A DNA stretch of 9,209 nt from an uncultured Flavobacteriales bacterium (GCA_913059105.1 CAJXRL010000091.1:1-9209), one strand, 5' to 3'. Positions 1 through 8,736 are shown, counted from the first letter of the stretch. Program-made: numbers and translations. Notes: generated from the sequence alone by a model not told the origin.

Positions 1-47
1 CTACACAGAGTAGATCGTCGGCAGCGTCAGATGTGTATAAGAGACAG
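1..47 (+). other. Illumina Nextera P5/i5/Read 1 adapter (synthetic, not genomic)
   Basis: Bases 1-6 match the last bases of the P5 oligo (CTACAC). Bases 7-14 (AGAGTAGA) match the i5 index known as N504/S504. Bases 15-47 are the 33-base Nextera Read 1 transposase adapter, whose last 19 bases (29-47) are the Tn5 mosaic end. The order P5, index, Read 1 primer, mosaic end is exactly that of a finished Nextera library molecule, so this is untrimmed library sequence and not a natural transposon end. It introduces a TAA at 38-40 in frame with the first gene and so creates a false upstream stop. Confidence 0.98.
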
Positions 48-2887
48 ATGCAAAATTGAATCTTTTAAATTTTGATTTAACTATTTATGGCGTACCCGGA
101 GTTGTTTTGAGTGATTCGCAGAAAGTAGTTGTGGTGCCTAAAAATGGTGTAATTAAGATGAAAAGAAACAGATATTTTGAATTCGCTGGCTTGGTAAAAG
201 CGGGCCGGTTTGATTTTTATGGGAAGGAATTTTCATTTGATTATGAGAATTTTAAAATTAACCTTACCAATGTTGATTCTCTACGTTTAAAGGCGGAAAG
301 CACTGAGCTGGATGTATATGGAAATCCCGTAATTAAGCCGGTGAAAACGGTTATTGAAGGAGTGAATGGAGATTTATTAATTGATAATTTTGGTAATAAG
401 TCAGGAAATAAAAATTTTCCAGGATACCCAATATTTAATTCGAAAGACAAATCTTACGTATATTATGATAGAGGAAATGCCCTCGGTTCTGTGTACAACA
501 GAGGACAATTTTATTTTGAACTGAAGCCTTTTACTATTGATAGTTTGAACAGCTTTAGTAATGATCAGTTAACATTTGACGGCACCTTTGCATCTTCAGG
601 TATATTCCCAGAATTTAAAGAACAACTGACTTTACAGGAAGATTTCTCGTTAGGTTTTATTCGCCCTACACCTCCCGGAGGTATGGCGATGTACGGTGGA
701 AAAGGAACCTTTCATAATGACATCAAATTAAGTAATCAAGGGTTGAGAGGGGATGGGAAATTGGAATACATTACATCTACTACCTATTCAGATGACTTTA
801 TCTTTTATCCTGATTCTATGAGAACAAACGCAAGTGAGTATTTTGTAGACAAACAAAAGAAAGGGGTTCAATATCCTCCGGCAAAGGCGCAAAAAACAGA
901 TATGCGATGGTTGCCTAAAAAGGATGTAATGTATGCTACAACTACAGAATCTCCCATGGTGCTTTACGATGAGCGTGATAATTTTGAAGGAACAACAGCC
1001 TATGGTTCTAATGAAATGAGAGCGAATGGAATTTATCATTTCGAAAGAGCAGATTTATTCTCTAATCAGATGGTGTTTAAGTACAATACATTTGATGCAG
1101 ACACTTCTGATTTTTATTTAAGAAATGAACAGGAACAAGAGGGGGAATTTGCCCTTCAAACAAAAAATGTAAAAGCACATGTAGATTACACAAAACGATT
1201 TGCTAGCTTCAAAGCCAATGGAGAAAAAGAACCTATTTTCTTTCCTGTAAACAAATATTTGTGCTTTATGGACGAGTTCAAATGGTTCATGGATAATGGA
1301 ATTATTGAGCTTTCAAGTTCAAGTTCAACTGTTGTAGAGGCAGATATAAAATTGGAAGGGTCTAAATTTATTTCTACACATGCTAATCAAGATAGTTTAT
1401 TTTTCTTTTCTCCTGTAGCTCAATACGATTCTAGACGGCATAGAATTTCGGCAAAAAGGGTAGCTTATATTTACTCAGCTGATGCCAGAATTTATCCGGA
1501 TAGCGGAGATGTTATTATTAGAAAAGATGCAAAAATGGATCCTTTGGAAAATTCAAGAATTATTACAAATAGTATCACAGAATTTCATGAGGTGTATGAA
1601 GCAAATACTCAGATTAAGGGACGTAAGGATTATGTCTCGAGTGGGAAAGTTGACTATGTGGATGAAACGGGTTTAGTACAAACGATTTACATGTATAATA
1701 TTATTGTTGAGGATGGTGGGCAAACTGTTGGAAAAGGTAAAATTGCAGATACCGCTAACTTCGCTTTAAGTCCTTATTTTGCTTTTGATGGAGGTGTCAA
1801 ATTGTATGGAAGTAAGCAGTTCTTAGTTTTTGATGGCGTAGCACAAATCAACCACGAATGCTCTAAGTTAGAGAAACGTTGGATAGATTTTGAATCTGAA
1901 ATTGATCCAAACAATATTTATATTCCACTTGATACAAATTTGAGAGATTCTACTGGTGCTTTTATCGCAACCGGTATTAATCTAAATATTGATTCTATTT
2001 TTTTATATCCAGGATTTTTGACGAAACGGGCCAATTATTCAGATATTCAAGTAATAGAAGCGTTAGGCTTTTTGCACTATCACAAAGGGAGTAAGGAATA
2101 TCGGATAGGTCAAAAAGATAAAATTGCTGAACAAAGCCTTGCGGGGAATTACTTAAGTTTAAGTACAGAAGCTTGCAAGGTTTATGCTGAAGGCAAATTA
2201 GATATAGGAGCAAGAACTGGAAACTTGAAATTTAACGGAGCTGGAAACGTTAATTTCACTTTAGAAGATGATGGAGTAGTGGTTGATATGATGATGATTA
2301 TAGATTTCTTTTTTAATGACAACTTAATGAAGAAACTTGCAGAAGATGTTAACGAAAATATTAATTTGAATCCAGTTGATTTTAGCAAATCTACCTATAC
2401 AAAAGGGTTGAAAGAAATTGTTGGAACAGATAGAGCGGATGAAATTGTTTCGCAATTGAGCTTGAACGGTAAAATTAAAAAACTTCCCGAAGAATTAAAC
2501 AAGCGATTAGTATTTAATGAAGTAAAATTGAAATGGAATGAAGAGCAGAACACATTCAAGTCCTTTGGTCCATTAGGGCTTAGTAATTCAGGAAAGTTTG
2601 AAATTAACAAATATGTGAATGGAGGAATGACAATTACTAAGAAGCGAAGTGGTGACATTGTAAATATATACTTAGAAGTTGACGCTAAAACATGGTACTT
2701 CTTTTCTTACAGAAGAAATTTAATGAAGGTGATTTCTAGTAATGAGGATTTCAATACTCAGATTAAAGAAATGAAAAGGGACGACCGGAAATATGATGCA
2801 AAAAGAGGTGAGCAAGCGTTCACTTTTATGTTTGGTTTGGAAAAGGACGTTCGTGACTTTAAACGTGACTTCGATAGTGATTTATAA
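48..2887 (+). CDS. Large beta-rich protein of unknown function, 5'-truncated (C-terminal part)
   Basis: Reading is open from the adapter junction at base 48 to the TAA at 2885-2887. The only upstream in-frame stop (38-40) is adapter, so the TTG at 56 is not a real start and an unknown N-terminal part is missing. Residue numbers here count from that TTG. The 943 visible residues are rich in alternating hydrophobic/polar strands, glycines and aromatics. Short blocks recur in style, for example FAGLVKAGRFDFYGKEFSFDY near 43, GKLEYITSTTYSDDFIFYPD near 234, ADARIYPDSGDVIIRKDAKM near 475 and YFAFDGGVKLYGSKQFLVFD near 574. This suggests a long repetitive beta structure, possibly like the LptA/OstA or AsmA/TamB kind, but no family motif proves it. 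The tail (about 880-943) is charged and ends FMFGLEKDVRDFKRDFDSDL. No transmembrane helix is evident in the visible part. I recall similar large unnamed proteins in Bacteroidota; envelope location is inference. The gene lies 109 bases upstream of the PD40/SPOR gene on the same strand. Confidence 0.85.
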
Positions 2888-2895
2888 ATGAGAAT

Positions 2896-2909
2896 CTTTG
2901 TCCACAAAG
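2896..2909 (+). repeat. Small inverted repeat (hairpin) after the first gene
   Basis: CTTTG (2896-2900) and CAAAG (2905-2909) are perfect reverse complements around a 4-base TCCA loop; the inner T/A could add a sixth pair. It begins 9 bases after the stop codon at 2887, where a terminator would be expected. The stem is short and AT-rich, and no T-run follows, so it is at best a weak pause or RNA-end structure. The base pairing is seen directly; any function is inference. Confidence 0.3.
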
Positions 2910-2984
2910 CGTTGTTGATCATTTCAGTGAGAAAGGCAATAATAGCTCGATGAACTTACAATCTTTGTGAAATAACGAACTTTG

Positions 2985-2996
2985 AAAAAAAAATAG
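2985..2996 (+). promoter_or_regulatory. A-rich leader before the start codon at 2997
   Basis: A run of nine A (2985-2993) followed by TAG lies directly before the ATG at 2997. No AGGAGG-like Shine-Dalgarno is present in the preceding 20 bases. Bacteroidota commonly start translation without a Shine-Dalgarno and favour A-rich sequence upstream of the start codon, so this leader fits the chosen start. The 2888-2996 gap also holds three imperfect matches to the Bacteroidota -7 box TAnnTTTG (ending 2900, 2967 and 2984), each with the first T missing. None has a TTG at the expected -33 spacing, so I do not call a promoter. Confidence 0.35.
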
Positions 2997-5900
2997 ATGA
3001 AAAAGAATTTATTCTTTAGTCTCATAATAATAATAGTTTTAGCCATAAGTGTTGGTGCTCAAGGGAGTGTTGGCTCTGAAGATGAGTTAAAAGCTAAAGC
3101 AAAAGAACTTTTTGAGGCTCAAAATTATAAGGAGGCCAAGCTTATGTATGCTCAATTGTTGAGTTTATATCCCAAAGATCCCACTTACAATTATAGATTT
3201 GGTGCTTGTGTGCTGCAAACCGAAGCTGACAAAACTAAACCAATGAGGTTTTTAACCTTCGCTGCATCTAAAGCGGATGTTGATCCATTGGCATATTTTT
3301 ATTTAGGGAAGGCACACCATCTAAATTATGAATTCGCTCTAGCTGTAAAACAATATAGCAAGTTTAGGAATAAGGCAAGTAGCGAAGAGAAGGAGAAATA
3401 TAGCGTTGATCGTCAGATTGAGATGTGCAAAAATGGAAATAGTCTTTTAACGAAATTGAATGAAGTTCAAGTGCTAGAAAGGCAAACAATATCGGAGAAA
3501 GACTTTCATAGAATTTACGATGAACAAGCAATTGGAGGTAAATTTATTGTAATACCAGATCAGTTTAAGACTAAGTATGATAAGAAGGTAGGAGATAAAT
3601 CTATTATATTTTTGGCCAATGATGGAAAGGAAGTCTATTACTCTTCTTATGGGAAGAAAGGAGAGAATGGTAAAGACATTTATAAAGCAATTAAGCTAGG
3701 AAATGGAGAATGGAGTGAAGGAGTGACTTTAGGTAACTCTATTAATACTAAATATGATGAAGATTACGCTTACATAAAACCAGATGGTAGAACTTTGTAC
3801 TTTGCTTCAAAAGGACACACTAGTATGGGAGGTTACGATGTTTTTAGAAGTATTTTAGATGAAGCTACAGGACAATGGACAGAACCGGAGAACTTAGATT
3901 TCGCTTTCAATTCAGCAGATGATGACTTTATGTTTGTAACCGATCAAGCAGAAATAACTGCATACTTTGCTTCAAATCGGGCAAATGAATTTGGGGAAGT
4001 AACTGTTTATAAAGTGTTGACAGAAAGGGCTCCAGCTGAATTATCAGTTATATCAGGAACGTTTATTGCTGAAAGTGATCCTAATCAAAAGAAGGCAAAA
4101 ATTACAGTTATTGATAAAGCAACTCAAGAAACAGTGGGAGTGTACGAAACTGATGAGACTGGAAACTATGCAATAGAAATTGCTAAAAATGGAGGTGAAT
4201 ATCAGTTCAATGTAGAGACAAATGAGGTTGACCCAATTCATACTGGTGTCGTAAGTATTCCAAAACAAGATGAATTTGAAGTTTTAGGTCAAGAGCTGCG
4301 ATTGGTTGGAACTGGAAACGAACAACAATTAGTAATTAAAAATATTTTTGATGGAACTGCAGCAAATAGTATTGCAGCAACTGGAGGTCCAAGTATCTCT
4401 TCTAAATTGATTAAGCTAAAAGCAAATTTAGAAGTGAATTATAGCTCGAATAATCTTGCAGCTCTTGAAAAATTAAGAAATGATGAAGAAGCAAGTGCGC
4501 TAAGCCAAACTGAAACATCAGAAAACTCTGAGTCAGAAATGAAGGAAGACCCTATTTCTGCGCCAACGACAACAATTGAAGAGAACAGTAAAGATGATGT
4601 AGCAAATGAGGCTACATCAGATAATGTAGATAATTCCAATGTTTCTGTAGTTGCCATTGAAGAAGAATTAAATTCTCTAAAAGATGAAAATAGTAGACTA
4701 GTTGATTCCAAGCAAAAGGCAATCAGCTTGCAGTATACCGCGGCAGTTAAACTGGAGCAAACAGCCACATCGCTTTTTAACGAAGCGGATGAAATGGAAA
4801 CTAATGGATCACAAGGTGTAGATGTTGATTTGAAGCGGAAAGAGGCTGGAGAGAAGGCTTTGCAAGCGTCAGTGGCTGCGCAATTGGCTCAAGATTTGGA
4901 AGCTTCAATCAATGAAGATTTGAGTGATATAGATGCTATAGAAACTGCAGAAACAAACATTAATATTTCGTTGGGCGAAGATGATGTGCAAACGGCTGCT
5001 TCAATGCTTAGTGATTTAAATTCGAATAGTAATAAAAGTAAAAAAGTAGAGGATGTAATTAATGAATCATTAAGTGATATTGCAGAAAGGAATTCTTTAG
5101 CAGATAAGAAAATTGATGATTTTTCTTCAAAATCACAATCGTTTATGGAGGAAAAGAATTCTTTAGAAAGCCAATTGTCAGATTTAAATACGCAAATCGA
5201 AAAGGCAAATGGAAAGAAAAAGGAAGAACTTATTAAAAGTGCAGAAGCTACCGAGTTAGATTTAAAAGATTTGGAATACCAATTCAGTATTCTTGATAAA
5301 AACTTGTTAGAAGCAAAGCTGATGAATAAGTCCTTGATAATAGAAAAAGCTGAAATATTGGCAGCGTCAAGCAGATTTAATTCAGATTCTGGAGAGATTG
5401 TGGACGTTTCTGAAGAGGAAAAAAGTCGACTGTTTAGCCAATTGAAAGAATACCGAGATGATAATCAGCTAGCTTATTCTCCTGGTAATAATTTATATCA
5501 ATCGGGTGATGATAATTCTATTGAAGAGATTGTAGGCGTTAGTGAGACTGAAGACGACGCGATGGCTTCAGGAAATGCTCAATTATTGGAGAAGGATGAT
5601 TCTGAGTTGGAAGTTAAAGTAAGTAACGAAATAGATGAAACTCCAATTACGAGTGAAGAGTCATACAAAGACCAAACAGTAAATTCCATCAATTCAAATT
5701 ATGCAGCAGAAATAAATAAAGTTAAAGAAGTGCAGGATGAGGAATTGCAATTGGCTAATAAAATTCAAGTTTATGATAATTGGATTGGGGAATTAAAAGG
5801 TAAAAAGGATGAAGTGAGCGATTCTTATGAATCAGAGGCTGATGAAAATGAGCGTTCGATTTTAAAGACGGAACTAGATCAATTAACTACTAGTATTGGA

Positions 5901-8462
5901 ATACAAGAACAAGCTAAAAATGATGCAGAATTAGAATTAACTCAAAGTGCTTCAGGTGAATTTGTAGCTGATAACACTCCAATTGAAAATTCAAATAGCA
6001 TTACAGAAACAAGTGTAGTTAAAGATGAATTTACAAATTTTGAGTTTGATCAAGAAATGCAAGCTACAAGCGCGCAAACAGCAGTTCAATTAATTGCAGC
6101 CAAGAAGGCATTGTTTGACGCCGGAGAATTATCAAAGCAGCAGCAAGCAGCGCAAGAAACGGCTTACACTCTGCCAACTGCAGAAGAGCGGACTCAAGCT
6201 TTTGCGAAAGCAAATAAGTTGAAGAAAGATTCTGAAGCGAAGCAAATTGAAGCAGCAAATAAGTTTGCTGTGTTTAATTTGAAAGAATACCAATTGAACA
6301 AGAGGAAAATTGAGAAAGCAAATGAATTGGATGCTAGGTATAGCACTGAGGGAAGAGATATGGCCGAATTATTGGCTGAAGAAGCTAATAGTTTCTTTAC
6401 TGATGCAGCTATTCTTCGTTCTGAAATAAATGAATCAGACAGACTTTCGCAAAAAGAGGTCAGTTTGCAAAAGGCTTATGATTATGAGATGCTTGCGATA
6501 AAGAAGCAGCAAGTAGCACTTAAAAAGCTTGGAATGGTAATTAGCGAAGTGTTAAGTGCTAAGACAAACACCACTCCTCGTAAAGTAATTAAGCCATTTA
6601 TTCAGGTAATTGATGATGAAGAAATACTTGCTATAGTAGACGCTCCAAAGGCTAAAGCCGCAGCAGAAGTTAGAAGCGCTACAGTTGTAACTATTGATGC
6701 AGAAATTAATGCGCAAAAGATTGTGTTTGATGCAATGGAAGATGATGTTGCGAAAGATAGTATTGAAATTATATTATCGGACTTAGGTGATAAAAGAGAA
6801 CGAGTGCTTCGTGAAGCTGCACTATACTATGAAAGAGAGCGTCAAATCAAGGAAGGATTAGTTGGGGTAGAGTCAGCAGAGAAGGCTCCTACTGCTCAAG
6901 TTATAACTCCAAGTAAACCGGCCTTTGAGGTTCTTTTAGACTCAGTTAACGTTAATGGAGAGAGAGAGCAATTGGTTCTAGAATCTCAACAGTTTAAATC
7001 ATTCGCTAATAATCGTCAATCGCTTGTTACGCAGACAAAAGCTGCTGAGGTGGCATACCAAGAAGCAATTGCTTTAGCAGAAGAAAATCAAAGATTGCAA
7101 AAACAAGCAATTGTTGAAACGAGTATGGCAAAGGCTGTGAACGATGAAGGCGAGAAACAACGTTTAATTAAGTCGGCTCAAGTTATTGAAAGTAAGATCA
7201 AATTAAATGAAGAGGAGATTGATAATTTAAATAAGACTATCCATTTAAAGAACACTTTAGTTGAAAGTTTGGCAGAAAAGGACAATGCTTATTTAGCAGA
7301 GTTAAGTGAGACGGAAAAGCAAGAATATATTCTTTTAAGTACTGATTTTGTTCCAGAAATTCAATCTGTCGAATTGATTGCAGATCTTCCTCAATCTTCA
7401 TTCAATGAGGAAGAGGTGACAGATAAAGTTGAGAGTTCGGAAACATCTAAGGAGTTTCCTGAACAAAACTCTATAGAACCGAATAATGCACTTGATTTAC
7501 CTGTAGGTAACGAGACGGATGAAACCGATGATTTAATAATTGAAGAATCTTCAAATGAGTTTAATAATACTGATGAAGAAGTTGAAGAAATTACAGTACC
7601 TGCAATTAACGAAACTGTTGAAGTACCCGCTATTGAAATTGAAAACATAGATATAGTACCGAGAGAGGTGAAGCAAGCTATTTTTGTTACATTAAATAGA
7701 AATGAATCGGCGTACGATGAAAACAAGCCTATTCCAACAAAAACAAGTTTACCTGATGGTATAGTATACAAAGTGCAAGTGGGAGCATTTAGAAATAAGA
7801 TTCCAGCTAGTACATTTAAAGGTTTTGCTCCTTTAATGGCTGAACCAACAGGAACTGGAATAACTAGATATACTGCAGGTCTTTTTGCTAAAGAGAATAC
7901 AGCGACAGCAGCTAGAAATGAAATTAGAAAAATTGGGTACCCAGATGCATTTGTTGTTGCTTTTTTAAATGGTGAAAGAATAAGTATAAGTAAAGCAAGA
8001 AACGAAGGTGGTTCAGTACCTTCTACTAATGCAACTCCTAACTTCCAAAAAATCAGTACAGGTTCAGTCTCAAACTCTTCGAATAGCAGTGGGACTGTTG
8101 CTTCAGCGAATGAAGTAACTCAAGTTCCTGGAGGTAGCAAAGAAGCATTGTCAACAGAATTTACTTCAGATATAGTAGAGGAAGTTGTGAATGCAAAAAC
8201 TGTTGAAGGATTGTACTATACTATTCAAATTGGAGTATTTTCATCTCCAGTAAAGAAAGGGGTATTTGATTATGAAAGACTGAATGTAGTTCAACTTTCA
8301 AATGGATTGTATCGATACAATGCTGGAATGTTTGACAGCGTTTTACAAGCAGCTGATTTGAAAAATACGATAACGGAAAGCATTAAAGATGCATTTGTAA
8401 CTGCGTATTACAATGGGGAGAGAATCTCATTGACAGAAGCATCTAAATTGCAAAATCAATAA
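2997..8462 (+). CDS. Exported TPR-PD40-CRD protein with long helical stalk and twin C-terminal SPOR domains
   Basis: Complete, 1821 residues. Residues 1-21 form a Sec signal peptide (MKKN, hydrophobic core, VGA before Q22), which fixes the ATG start. Residues 29-150 are TPR-like helices (ELFEAQNYKEAKLMYAQLL, then AYFYLGKAHHLNYEFALAVK). Residues 203-340 carry about three PD40 beta-propeller repeats; the clearest is PDGRTLYFASKGHTSMGGYD (262-281). Residues 348-420 look like a carboxypeptidase-regulatory (CRD) beta domain (SGTF, then DETGNYAIEI). From about 480 to 1450 it is helical and highly charged, with acidic S/T/N-rich linkers near 497-560, 850-905 and 1445-1560. Two SPOR domains follow (1588-1668 and 1738-1816); SPOR domains bind glycan strands stripped of stem peptides. 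TPR-PD40-CRD is the known order in PorE, a T9SS component that ends in an OmpA-like peptidoglycan-binding domain; here SPOR domains occupy that end. There is no lipobox or outer-membrane barrel. Inference: a periplasmic scaffold linking peptidoglycan to an envelope complex. A role in T9SS or gliding is possible but unproven. clpS follows after 3 bases. Confidence 0.93.
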   Translation: MKKNLFFSLIIIIVLAISVGAQGSVGSEDELKAKAKELFEAQNYKEAKLMYAQLLSLYPKDPTYNYRFGACVLQTEADKTKPMRFLTFAASKADVDPLAYFYLGKAHHLNYEFALAVKQYSKFRNKASSEEKEKYSVDRQIEMCKNGNSLLTKLNEVQVLERQTISEKDFHRIYDEQAIGGKFIVIPDQFKTKYDKKVGDKSIIFLANDGKEVYYSSYGKKGENGKDIYKAIKLGNGEWSEGVTLGNSINTKYDEDYAYIKPDGRTLYFASKGHTSMGGYDVFRSILDEATGQWTEPENLDFAFNSADDDFMFVTDQAEITAYFASNRANEFGEVTVYKVLTERAPAELSVISGTFIAESDPNQKKAKITVIDKATQETVGVYETDETGNYAIEIAKNGGEYQFNVETNEVDPIHTGVVSIPKQDEFEVLGQELRLVGTGNEQQLVIKNIFDGTAANSIAATGGPSISSKLIKLKANLEVNYSSNNLAALEKLRNDEEASALSQTETSENSESEMKEDPISAPTTTIEENSKDDVANEATSDNVDNSNVSVVAIEEELNSLKDENSRLVDSKQKAISLQYTAAVKLEQTATSLFNEADEMETNGSQGVDVDLKRKEAGEKALQASVAAQLAQDLEASINEDLSDIDAIETAETNINISLGEDDVQTAASMLSDLNSNSNKSKKVEDVINESLSDIAERNSLADKKIDDFSSKSQSFMEEKNSLESQLSDLNTQIEKANGKKKEELIKSAEATELDLKDLEYQFSILDKNLLEAKLMNKSLIIEKAEILAASSRFNSDSGEIVDVSEEEKSRLFSQLKEYRDDNQLAYSPGNNLYQSGDDNSIEEIVGVSETEDDAMASGNAQLLEKDDSELEVKVSNEIDETPITSEESYKDQTVNSINSNYAAEINKVKEVQDEELQLANKIQVYDNWIGELKGKKDEVSDSYESEADENERSILKTELDQLTTSIGIQEQAKNDAELELTQSASGEFVADNTPIENSNSITETSVVKDEFTNFEFDQEMQATSAQTAVQLIAAKKALFDAGELSKQQQAAQETAYTLPTAEERTQAFAKANKLKKDSEAKQIEAANKFAVFNLKEYQLNKRKIEKANELDARYSTEGRDMAELLAEEANSFFTDAAILRSEINESDRLSQKEVSLQKAYDYEMLAIKKQQVALKKLGMVISEVLSAKTNTTPRKVIKPFIQVIDDEEILAIVDAPKAKAAAEVRSATVVTIDAEINAQKIVFDAMEDDVAKDSIEIILSDLGDKRERVLREAALYYERERQIKEGLVGVESAEKAPTAQVITPSKPAFEVLLDSVNVNGEREQLVLESQQFKSFANNRQSLVTQTKAAEVAYQEAIALAEENQRLQKQAIVETSMAKAVNDEGEKQRLIKSAQVIESKIKLNEEEIDNLNKTIHLKNTLVESLAEKDNAYLAELSETEKQEYILLSTDFVPEIQSVELIADLPQSSFNEEEVTDKVESSETSKEFPEQNSIEPNNALDLPVGNETDETDDLIIEESSNEFNNTDEEVEEITVPAINETVEVPAIEIENIDIVPREVKQAIFVTLNRNESAYDENKPIPTKTSLPDGIVYKVQVGAFRNKIPASTFKGFAPLMAEPTGTGITRYTAGLFAKENTATAARNEIRKIGYPDAFVVAFLNGERISISKARNEGGSVPSTNATPNFQKISTGSVSNSSNSSGTVASANEVTQVPGGSKEALSTEFTSDIVEEVVNAKTVEGLYYTIQIGVFSSPVKKGVFDYERLNVVQLSNGLYRYNAGMFDSVLQAADLKNTITESIKDAFVTAYYNGERISLTEASKLQNQ
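7758..8444 (+). repeat. Duplicated SPOR domain modules inside the 1821-residue protein
   Basis: The first module is at 7758-8000 (residues 1588-1668) and the second at 8208-8444 (residues 1738-1816). Each opens with the SPOR signature, VYKVQVGAF in the first and YYTIQIGVF in the second. They share RYxAGxF in the middle, DAFVxA near the end, and the exact string NGERIS. Codons for the shared string differ (AATGGTGAAAGAATAAGT against AATGGGGAGAGAATCTCA), so the duplication is old or one copy was acquired separately. The linker between them (1669-1737) is rich in S, N, T and G, which suggests a flexible tether. Confidence 0.88.
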
Positions 8463-8465
8463 AAT

Positions 8466-8735
8466 ATGTCAACACAAGAATTGGAGCAAGTAGAATTAAA
8501 AGAACAGGTTGTTCGCCAAAGAGAACTTATCTTGCATAATGATGATTTCAATACATTTGAGCATGTGATTACTTGCTTAATGTCTATTTGCGACCATCAT
8601 GAAGTTCAGGCTGAACAATGCGCATATATTGTACATCACAATGGAAAATGCAGCGTAAAGGCAGGATCACTTGAAAAACTTGAGCCAATGTATATGGCAC
8701 TTAAATTACAACAGTTAAAAGCAGAAATTAAATAA
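8466..8735 (+). CDS. clpS: ATP-dependent Clp protease adaptor ClpS
   Basis: The 89-residue protein matches the ClpS family along nearly its whole length. The core begins ELILHNDDFNTFEHVITCLM (20-39) and continues with QAEQCAYIVHHNGKCSVKAG (48-67). N25-D26-D27 corresponds to the NDD motif of E. coli ClpS (N34-D36), which grips the substrate alpha-amino group, and H57 corresponds to H66. The gatekeeper equivalent to E. coli M40 is phenylalanine (F31), which I recall as usual in Bacteroidota. The role known for the family is to bind proteins with N-terminal Leu, Phe, Tyr or Trp and deliver them to ClpA or ClpC for degradation in the cytoplasm. The N-terminal 19 residues are polar and charged, like the flexible extension needed for hand-over. 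It starts 3 bases after the preceding stop, and the next gene begins 1 base after its own stop, so all three are probably co-transcribed and translationally coupled. Confidence 0.95.
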   Translation: MSTQELEQVELKEQVVRQRELILHNDDFNTFEHVITCLMSICDHHEVQAEQCAYIVHHNGKCSVKAGSLEKLEPMYMALKLQQLKAEIK

Positions 8736-8736
8736 T

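Noticed and set aside
48..59. ATG at 48-50 as the start of the first gene
   Set aside because: It is out of frame with the gene and meets TGA after two more codons. It simply marks the first genomic bases after the adapter.
2888..2953. 21-codon ORF starting with ATG directly after the first gene's stop
   Set aside because: It is very short, has no recognisable motif or ribosome-binding sequence, overlaps the hairpin, and such ORFs are common by chance in a gap. There is too little support for a peptide gene.
2891..2984. Bacteroidota promoter (-33 TTG / -7 TAnnTTTG) upstream of the SPOR gene
   Set aside because: Three near-matches to the -7 box exist, but all lack the first T and none has a TTG at about 19-21 bases upstream. 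The last one would also leave almost no leader.
4439..4768. Antisense ORFs inside the large genes (for example 4439-4768 and 7391-7771 on the minus strand)
   Set aside because: They are shadows of acidic S/E/T-rich coding sequence: serine-rich, low-complexity translations without motifs or plausible starts.
4500..7700. Frameshift or assembly fusion inside the very long 1821-residue gene
   Set aside because: The frame stays open throughout, composition is consistent, and head, stalk and SPOR end form a coherent exported protein with a single signal peptide.
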